Under the pieces are notes generated by a model that made no database searches, had not been told where the DNA came from, and worked only from the letters and a program-made list of their open reading frames with translations. The position numbers and the translations under genes were made by a program. Positions 57,039 to 64,000 of a stretch of 64,000 nt of DNA are shown here, in pieces. Numbering within the stretch: position 1 is the first letter of the stretch; each line of letters begins with the position of its first letter. Source of the stretch: Thuidium tamariscinum (taxonomy: Eukaryota > Streptophyta > Bryopsida > Hypnales > Thuidiaceae). Where the stretch lies: positions 19,297,501 to 19,361,500 of the forward strand of contig OX344749.2 in assembly GCA_947034885.2 (NCBI GenBank). Reading direction: 5' to 3'.

Positions 57039-58736
57039 CATACAAAGAGTGTTTACACTTGTCTTTTGTAGAAGTCCCTACAAATGTAGTGTATTAATTC
57101 TAAAAGTTTGGAAAGTGCATTAAACACTTGTATTTCTATCTTTCAGTGTCTAAATTAGATGTTAAATGGGTCATATAAGAGTTAGTAAGTGATAATGAAC
57201 TTAATGATGACAATACCTAATTTAAATTAAACACGAGTAAAAACTTTGAGTGGGAGTGTTAGACATTGAGATGATAGGAGTAGAGAAGTCAAAGTAACAA
57301 TTTGCCCTAACTCTTAGAAACATAGTCAAGAAAAAACACTTGTTATTATTTTATATAAATATAATCCTTTGGATATAGAGCATTTGCGATTGGAGGTTAG
57401 AAAGAGAGGTATTTTTACCTTAAAGACATGCTAGGAGACAAAAGTACCACAGCTAGATCAATTTGTGAAGATTCCCTAGGACATGAATGATTCACCTCCA
57501 AAGAAATTAATTTGATATGTGTTAATTTAATACCTTAATTAGAAAGTGCAAGGTACATGTAAAACTTTGCACTTAGCATTTGAGAGCTTCTAAGAAATTT
57601 CCCAAAATTTAGTAATCAATTACCAAAAATTGGCGAGCAATGGTCAAGGTTCGTGGAAATGAATATAAAATAAAATGAGAGTAGTCAATTAGGTGAATCT
57701 AGTCAACCAAATTAATTCCCCAATCAGACAAGTTGATACCCAATCAACTAGGTTGTTATTAGACAACAACTATTAAGTAGTTGCTTGATTGCCCTTATAG
57801 ATCAATTAAAATTGGAGGGGATATCCTATTGGAGAGGACCTTAAATTTTGGTATTACTTGATTCTCTAACTAAGAGCCATCCCTAGAATTGAATTTTACA
57901 AAAATTAAAAGATTGAGAGGTTTGAGAGTTCAAAAAATCAAATTTATCAAAGGTCAATTTCAAAGTGACAAATTTCAAAGAAACCTAAGTTAAAGACTGT
58001 GCGAGGTTTGAGAGTTCAAAAAACAAATTATTAAGGTCAACTAGGATTGCTTAAGGGCTCAAAACTAAATGAATGTCCAAATCAAAAATCAAGTGAGTAA
58101 ATTGAAAGTAATTAAGTCAAAGTGTTGAGAAATTGAGTACGAGAGTATGAGTGAACTCACTGAAGCCTTCGAAAGTAAGGTGGAATGGAATGTGTTAACA
58201 AGCAAGCCATTTTGACTCAATTAAAAATCCCTATCAATTGTACATATTGGATAGGCTAAATGTTAGAAGAGCTTTACTTTGGAGGTATATTCTTAACTCA
58301 AAGACACATACAAATGCACAAGAGGAGTGAAGACAAGAAATTAATTAGTACGTAGTAGTCAAAGGAAGGAGTAGAAAAAAGGTTAGAAGTGATTGTCTAC
58401 CAATCATTTGAAATTGTTGACTTTTTTTACTACATTTTAGTTTTGAATAGAAGAGAAGAAGAAAAAACAAGTAAAGGAATTGTTGAGTTTGTGGAGGTTC
58501 AAGAGATTAGTTATGAGTAGGAAAAGTTAAACAAATTTGTTTGAAGCTTTGTTTGACTTAAAAGCCATTCAACAAATATTTGGCAAATTAGATTTTAATA
58601 GATTTTATAGAATTTGGCTTTTAAAAAAACTTTTAAAAGAGAAAGAGAAAACTAGAAAGAGAAAAAAAAATTAAAATAGAATAAAAAAAAGAAGGAAGAA
58701 AGCCAAGGACGATTCCAATATATAAATTTGTAAAAT
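57039..58736. other. AT-rich spacer, possibly decayed large repeat
   Basis: No frame above 60 codons. The phrase GAGGTTTGAGAGTTCAAAAAA occurs twice (about 57916 and 58003) as part of a short local duplication. Loose likeness to 17.5-19 kb only. Confidence 0.35.
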
Positions 58737-58841
58737 ATGACTTTTAAATCCAAAGAAGTGCAAATGGAGGAGGAAGGACAACTCCAAGAATTTATGATTG
58801 CATATCATGTGAAGAAGGTTGTGGATGCGACCATTGTCAAG
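58737..58841 (+). other. Exon-like open segment with consensus splice donor
   Basis: ATG at 58737 begins 35 codons of mixed, hydrophilic composition (MTFKSKEVQMEEEG..., ending YHVKKVVDATIVK) that stop at AAG|GTAAGT, an exact plant donor consensus, in phase 0. The frame closes two codons beyond the donor. A family D element follows at 58899, as if inserted in an intron. A possible downstream exon starts at 61321. Function unknown. Confidence 0.3.
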
Positions 58842-58898
58842 GTAAGTCTATGAATTCATTGATCTATACTTGAATTTTTACCAAAAGAGTTAGAATAA

Positions 58899-59826
58899 TT
58901 TAGTCCCTAAAGAACCAAATTGTATTTTTTTAGCAACATAGCGATTTTGGGCAGCTCACTATGGATGGAGTTTTTATTTTTTTTCATTGAAATTTTCACA
59001 CAACATGTGCTCAAGGAGTAGCTTCAAGGCCCAAAAATTTTCATAACTTTTGACTACATGGTCAAAAAGTTATTGCATGATATGTAGTTTTCATTGGTCG
59101 GCGGGCAGCCCAAAAATTTCTTATAAAAACTTTTTTTTTAAAATTAAAAATTTGAAATTGTTTTTCTAGATGTACATATATGAAAAAATCTTTGAATCAC
59201 TCCACTTTGATTTGTGAGACGAAAGTTATAAAGAGATTTAGTTTGCAGGCAGTTATGGATTCTCTATTCTAAAATAAACTTTGAAAGCCTTTATTTTCCT
59301 CAATTTTAAATATTTTTGAAAAAAAACTAATACTTTGGATGTTTATTGTTTGTCACAACATTACAACCATTGGGATTGACATTTTTTAATTCTATAAATA
59401 AAATTTTAACAGTTTAGTATTTTGAATCACCCTCTACTTCTTTCTACATATTAATTTTTTCCTATATGTTGTACAATTCCAAATGATGTGAATTTTTTTG
59501 AGCCAACTTGCTGTGAAGAATGAATCCAAGGAAGCACCACCATTTTGGACATTTTTCCATAGAAATGTGACCTTGTGAAGTGCAGTTGCCCGATTTTTTG
59601 CAGGGACAAAAAAAGGGTATTTGTCAATTCAAATGCTAATATCTTGCAATCTATATGGTGGAAAATTCTGAAATTTTTTCCACATCTTTTCACACAAGTG
59701 TACTATAAGATCCTACGGTTACATATGTCTAAAAATGTTTTTTTTCAAAAATTTGGTGCTTGAAGTAGACATGGCAATTTTGGTTTGTTTTTGGTGAAGA
59801 CATAGTCTTTGACCTTTAGGGGTTAA
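58899..59826 (+). mobile_element. TTAA-type element, family D copy 4 (928 bp)
   Basis: Left end TTTAGTCCCTAAAGAACCAA is a mutated TTAACCCCTAAAGGACCA; the right end GACCTTTAGGGGTTAA is intact. Inside, GCAACATAGCGATTTTGGGC, TCATAACTTTTGACTACATGG and TTTTTGGTGAAGACATAGTC follow copies 2 and 3. Frames at 59451 (-) and 59575 (+) are shadows. Confidence 0.8.
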
Positions 59827-60720
59827 ACAATTGCATTTGGAAGTAAATTAGAATTCAACCAGTAGGAACATTTGAAAATTTGAATTTGAATCAAAACATA
59901 GTTAGAGAATTAAAGTGGCTTTTCAAAAGGTAATGCACTCAAAAAAGTATATCAAAATACAAAACAATGCTAGGATGAAAAATAGTCTCTAATTTGGATG
60001 AAAGTTAGAAAATTCATTGCAAGGAATATAGGAAAAAATATCAAATTCTTGATCAAAAGCAAAATTCAAAAATAAAAGTAAAAAGTATTGACGCATTAAA
60101 GATAAGAACTAGTTGTTTGTCAAACTTTATCCGTGAATAATTTTTTTTATAGAAAAGCCAAAAGTTAAAGTGTTTCACCTTTCTACAAAGGCAATTTCAT
60201 AAACTTTTACTTTAAAAGTACTAAAATTTAGAATTAGTATATAGGATTAAAGATTAAAAGATGTAATAAAAGTCGTAGAATAGGAAAAAAATCTTTGGAA
60301 AGAATCTTTAGAATAAATTAGGATAAAAATCTCTTAGAGTATAAAATTAGAATTCAAAAACTAGTTAAAATCTAGAAATTAGATTAGTAGTGAAGAGTTG
60401 AATGGATTTTTTTTTATTGAAATTGAAGTCCATTTAGATCAAAGTCTACTTTAGTTGACCAATTTGCCTAAAAGTCAAAATTTAAGGAGAACGATTAATT
60501 TAGAAAATAATCCTAAAACCAAAAGTTGATTTCATTAGTTATATTTGCAAAAGGTAACAAATGAAGTTCTATTCATTCAATTCAAATCCAAATTTCATCT
60601 ACAATTATCTTTTCATAGGAAAGTGGAAATTAGAAGTTCTTTATTGTTTTGGAAAGGACATTAGAAGCCCAACAAATTGTTTGATCTATTTGTCCTTTTG
60701 TTTCATTGACACTTGAAGAA
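59827..60720. repeat. AT-rich stretch, weak likeness to 19.2-19.4 kb
   Basis: AAATTTCATCTACAATTATC and AGGAAAGTGGAAATTAGAAG at 60590-60635 recall 19320-19365. No gene. Confidence 0.3.
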
Positions 60721-61320
60721 CCTAGGCCTTGTTTCTATGAAATAACACTCAAAATTGTCATTTCTATAGCAAAGAATAAAAAAGTTTGAAAATTATTTTT
60801 ATTGAACATCAAGTTGTAGGATCTTACACCTAACAATTATGAAAATTTGAAAAAAGAATTTCAAATTTTTTGACCACAAAGATTACAAGATATTTGCATT
60901 TAAAGTGAAAAAAACATAGTTTTCAATACATTGTGGAACTAGATTGTTTGACTTTGAATCCTCTTAACTTTAATTTTTTGCACTATAGAGTTTTGAGCAT
61001 TAGATATTCATGGTGTTAAATTCAATTGAGATTTAATAAAAGAAATTAATTCAAAAAGAATTATTTTCATTTTTACAAAAATTGTGAAGTAGAAGTAGGT
61101 ATGAAAAAGTAGGAAAATCTAAATTATCATTATCTCTACTATGGAATTAAAATTCACTAAACCATGTAGAATTTTTTTGAGAAATTATAAAAATTGCATT
61201 AAAAAATAAATCCTACAAGTTATTTATTCAAAAAGATGCTTAAATTGCTTGAAAAAGAAGATTGTCCATAACTTTCACACAACTTATTTAAATGAAATGA
61301 ATCAAATATTTCATGTTAGG
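60721..61320 (-). mobile_element. TTAA-type element, family D, partial inverted copy
   Basis: Reverse complement of about 5700-6300: CTTGTTTCTATG, TAGCAAAGAATAAAAAAG, GTAGGATCTTACACCTA, ATTACAAGATATTTGCATTTAAAGTG (in two blocks). The outer TTAA end is lost on the left, and the element is cut at 61320. Confidence 0.6.
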
Positions 61321-61664
61321 TGAAGAGGGTGTTGGTGTCTCTTACAGTAGATGGGGCCCTCTTGTGCCAAATATCAACAAACTCCATCTTTGACTATGAA
61401 CAATATATTATACTAAGTACAGGGAACTTCTTGTGCTTAGCATCAACTCTTAATTCCATCATAGACTTCTTTGTGAAGCATATCAAGGATGGAGTGGTGG
61501 ATAGTCCGCCAAACAAAAAACTGCGCTTGCTAGTGTTGTGCTCACCATCTTTTTGCACTCAAGAGAAGTCTGGGATTTGTAAGCATCTCCAACCCTCTTT
61601 GATGGAGGGACGCAAAGGAAGCTTTACAGAGATGCCAATTATCCAATGTCTACACCAAAAGTGA
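61321..61664 (+). other. Exon-like open segment, unknown product
   Basis: After TTTCATGTTAG, a possible splice acceptor, 114 open codons follow (TVDGALLCQISTNSIFDYEQ near the start, CSPSFCTQEKSGICKHLQPS later) and stop with TGA at 61662. The composition is clearly less AT-rich than the neighbours up to about 61900. There is no ATG at its beginning; the frame starts at GTG 61320. It is in phase 0 with the donor at 58841, so the two could be exons of one gene. No family recognised. It may be a gene fragment or transposon-derived. Confidence 0.3.
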
Positions 61665-62029
61665 AGTTCCAAGTCCATGATGAACTATGTGGGACAAATT
61701 GTTCCACTCCATGTTATTCCGCTGTGGCTTCCACATCAATGTGCATCAACTAAAGGATGAAGATTGAAGAGAAAACTTGATGGGCCATCATGTAGTTAGT
61801 CATCCACTCCAAGTTGGGACTCTTGGAAATAGAAGTCATTATAGGTACAACAAAAGGAACACATGTGTCAAGCACGGACCAATACTAAAAGGGGTACAGT
61901 CAAGGACCAAAATTTTTTAAGGCATTAGAGATGTTGAAGAGTAGGTCTCATTTATAGTAGGTAGGTTTAGAATAATAGGATAGTTTTCTTCGTTATTTTA
62001 TATTTTAAAACCACTTAGAGTAAATTCCC
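61665..62029. other. Flank of the open segment
   Basis: Similar moderate composition to about 61900, then AT-rich. Could be a 3' UTR if 61321-61664 is a real exon. Confidence 0.3.
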
Positions 62030-62970
62030 TACAAAAGCTCACAAAATTAAAGAAACACACTATGCCCATATTCCTTTGCAAACCTACTCTCATAGATTGC
62101 AGTTGACACAATATGGTATGTGAAAGTAGATTTGCAAAGGATTACGGACACAAGATATTTCTTTAATTTTCTAAGTTCTCTTGAAGCCTCTAGAATCAAA
62201 AAAGGACATAACATAGAAATGATAGGAGCTTAGAAAATTAAAGAAACATGCTATGCCCATACTCTTTGGGTCTAAACGAGGTAATAGGAGCCAATTTTGA
62301 CATAACCATTGTTTTTTTTGGACAATTATTGATTTCAAAGCTCAAATTTGAATAGATTTGTCTTAAAAAATTATGCTTTAAGAATCATAGATGGTATAGT
62401 CTTATGTTAAAGCATTTTATTATCTATTATGTCATCATCTTATTTTAATTAAGCATTAAAAACCTCATGTAACCAGTGCTTTTTAGTCCTTTGGTGAAAT
62501 TCAAAATAGAGTATTTAAGAACTTTTCTATTGAAAGTTATAATATTTTGAATAGAACTTGTCAATATTAACAACTTTGAACAATTTTTAGAATCAATTTT
62601 GATGAAATTGATGAAGTTTTTGAATAAAACATTTCTTGAAAATTTCAAAAGGACCTCCAAAAGGACCTATAAGCATGTCAAAATTGGCTCCTATTACCTT
62701 GTTTTGACCCCTTTAGCAAATCTACTCTTATAGACTACAGTTGACACATTGTAGTGTGTAAGAGTAGATTTGCCAAGGATTCCGAATACAACATGTTTCT
62801 TTAATTTTGTAAGTACTTTTGAAGTTGTCTAAATCAACACTAAAGCTGGAATTAGGGAAGGATATAGCATAGAAATTATAGAACTGTACTCTGGCTTCCT
62901 CCTTTAGAAGTCCTCTTATAGATTGCATTTTGGATAGTATGGTGTGTGAGAGTACATCTCAAGAAAGAGA
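62030..62970. repeat. Threefold hairpin repeat K, interrupted by MITE L
   Basis: Three modules each contain a hairpin: TTTGCAAACCTACTCTCATA paired with TGTGAAAGTAGATTTGCAAA (62075-62139), and diverged versions at 62711-62779 and 62901-62968. The first two share flanks with AAATTAAAGAAACAYRCTATGCCCATA and ATTTCTTTAATTTT (read piecewise). Module 2 is split by the 443-bp element at 62268-62710. Confidence 0.75.
62268..62710. mobile_element. TIR element L (443 bp), nested in repeat K
   Basis: Left end GGGTCTAAACGAGGTAATAG continues GAGCCAATTTTGACAT, and the right end is its reverse complement with about three mismatches in 36 bp. CTTT abuts both sides, a possible 4-bp target duplication. The minus-strand 71-codon frame inside has no transposase features. 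Confidence 0.85.
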
Positions 62971-64000
62971 GCAAAGCTCAATTCTATAATTTTTGTGCTA
63001 TGTTTTTTCTCAATTCTCTCTCTACTATTGATTTAGGCAGTACCAAGATTGTATTGTGACCAAGCCTTCATTCTTTGGACGCCATAATCACTTCCTTCTC
63101 CACAATCCACTTGTAGTAGTGGTGATGCCTCTTGCATAAACTTTGAGCACCATGTACTACGCAAGCAATAATGATTAATGTATAGTTTTTAGTGTCTCTA
63201 CAAAGTCACATTCCATAATATATGTACTAATACTTGTATATTCAATGGCTATTTTCTATAAATTCCAATGTTTTAAGAAAAACTTCCTTTGACATACCTA
63301 GTTTTTGTAATAGTACATTGCTTTTTTGCTTTTGTATTTAACAAAATCTACTATGTGTATAGTAAATTGTCTTTCTAGGAACTCCTATTTTCTTGGAAAT
63401 CTCCCATTTTAATGAATATGATGTTGGTTCAATTATCATCTCACACATCCCTAGTCTTTCATAATTCAATGAGAATGAAAAGATTCTTCAAATATCCCTC
63501 ACTATATTTGCATTGGGGCTTAATGGATTAAATTATATATTAGATAGAAGGCTTTATTCTTGATATTTTTAAATATTTCAACATGGTTGCTATTAAGTTT
63601 TTTTTTCTCCTAAAAATCCATTGTAGATTGATATTACTACAAATATGATGATATTGAAATCTACATTTTTTTTAATGAATGATATTCTTACAATTTTTGC
63701 AAATGAGTATGGATGAACTCTTATATACATCCTAATAGAAATATTTGATAACTTTTAAAGTAATGAACCAATGGGGCCAAAATTTATTATGAAGGTGGAT
63801 GTTATCCTTATAATTATAGAGGTTAGGTTTCAAATATTTTTAAAATTGTTTATTTTTAAAATTTTAATTTTGCTAATCCATCACTCTTATAATTTTCATG
63901 TTTTTTTAGGAATTTCAGCCCCTAAAACCCTTGTGTATGTTGTTGTCAAGAAATATTGAAACTTGAAAAATCTTGAAACAAGTATCAGTCCTACAATGCA
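62971..64000. other. AT-rich spacer to window end
   Basis: The 62-codon hydrophobic frame at 63771 is composition-driven. No gene or element end recognised. Confidence 0.4.

Overview
The window looks like nuclear DNA of a land plant. It encodes a class I TCP transcription factor and a four-exon PPR-SMR protein. TCP factors are confined to streptophytes, and P-type PPR proteins with an SMR tail are typical plant organelle RNA factors. The rest is mostly AT-rich, gene-poor DNA full of old, decayed transposon relics, as in large plant genomes. I cannot name the species. No rRNA, tRNA, CRISPR or bacterial-style operon was seen.

Layout. Positions 1-27.8 kb are repeat-derived: at least four decayed copies of one long-LTR retrotransposon family, a possible Copia LTR end, several TIR element families, two CACTA-like foldbacks and minisatellites. 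About 26.81-27.8 kb is a three-copy tandem array (unit about 335 bp). About 27.9-33.7 kb is a GC-rich island holding the intronless TCP gene (28975-30588, +), with long non-coding flanks. About 33.75-47.7 kb returns to AT-rich repeats, with many small elements whose ends and sometimes target-site duplications can still be read. About 47.7-56.0 kb is a second island; its left part has no convincing gene, and its right part holds the PPR-SMR gene (55756-52222, -). About 56-64 kb is again repeats plus two exon-like open segments.

The two solid genes are independent. The TCP protein should act in the nucleus on GC-rich promoter motifs. The PPR-SMR protein should enter an organelle and bind a specific RNA. 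Splice phases across all four PPR exons agree and give a 735-residue protein.

The most interesting signal is a set of non-coding elements bounded by TTAA and starting CCC, in at least three sequence families (about 930, 656 and 132 bp). TTAA plus CCC is the hallmark of piggyBac-type transposition, which to my knowledge is little described in land plants. Other clear signals are an 8-bp-TSD element carrying a second element inside it, and a 443-bp element whose empty site survives in a neighbouring repeat copy. All repeat families were found by eye; boundaries marked approximate are uncertain.
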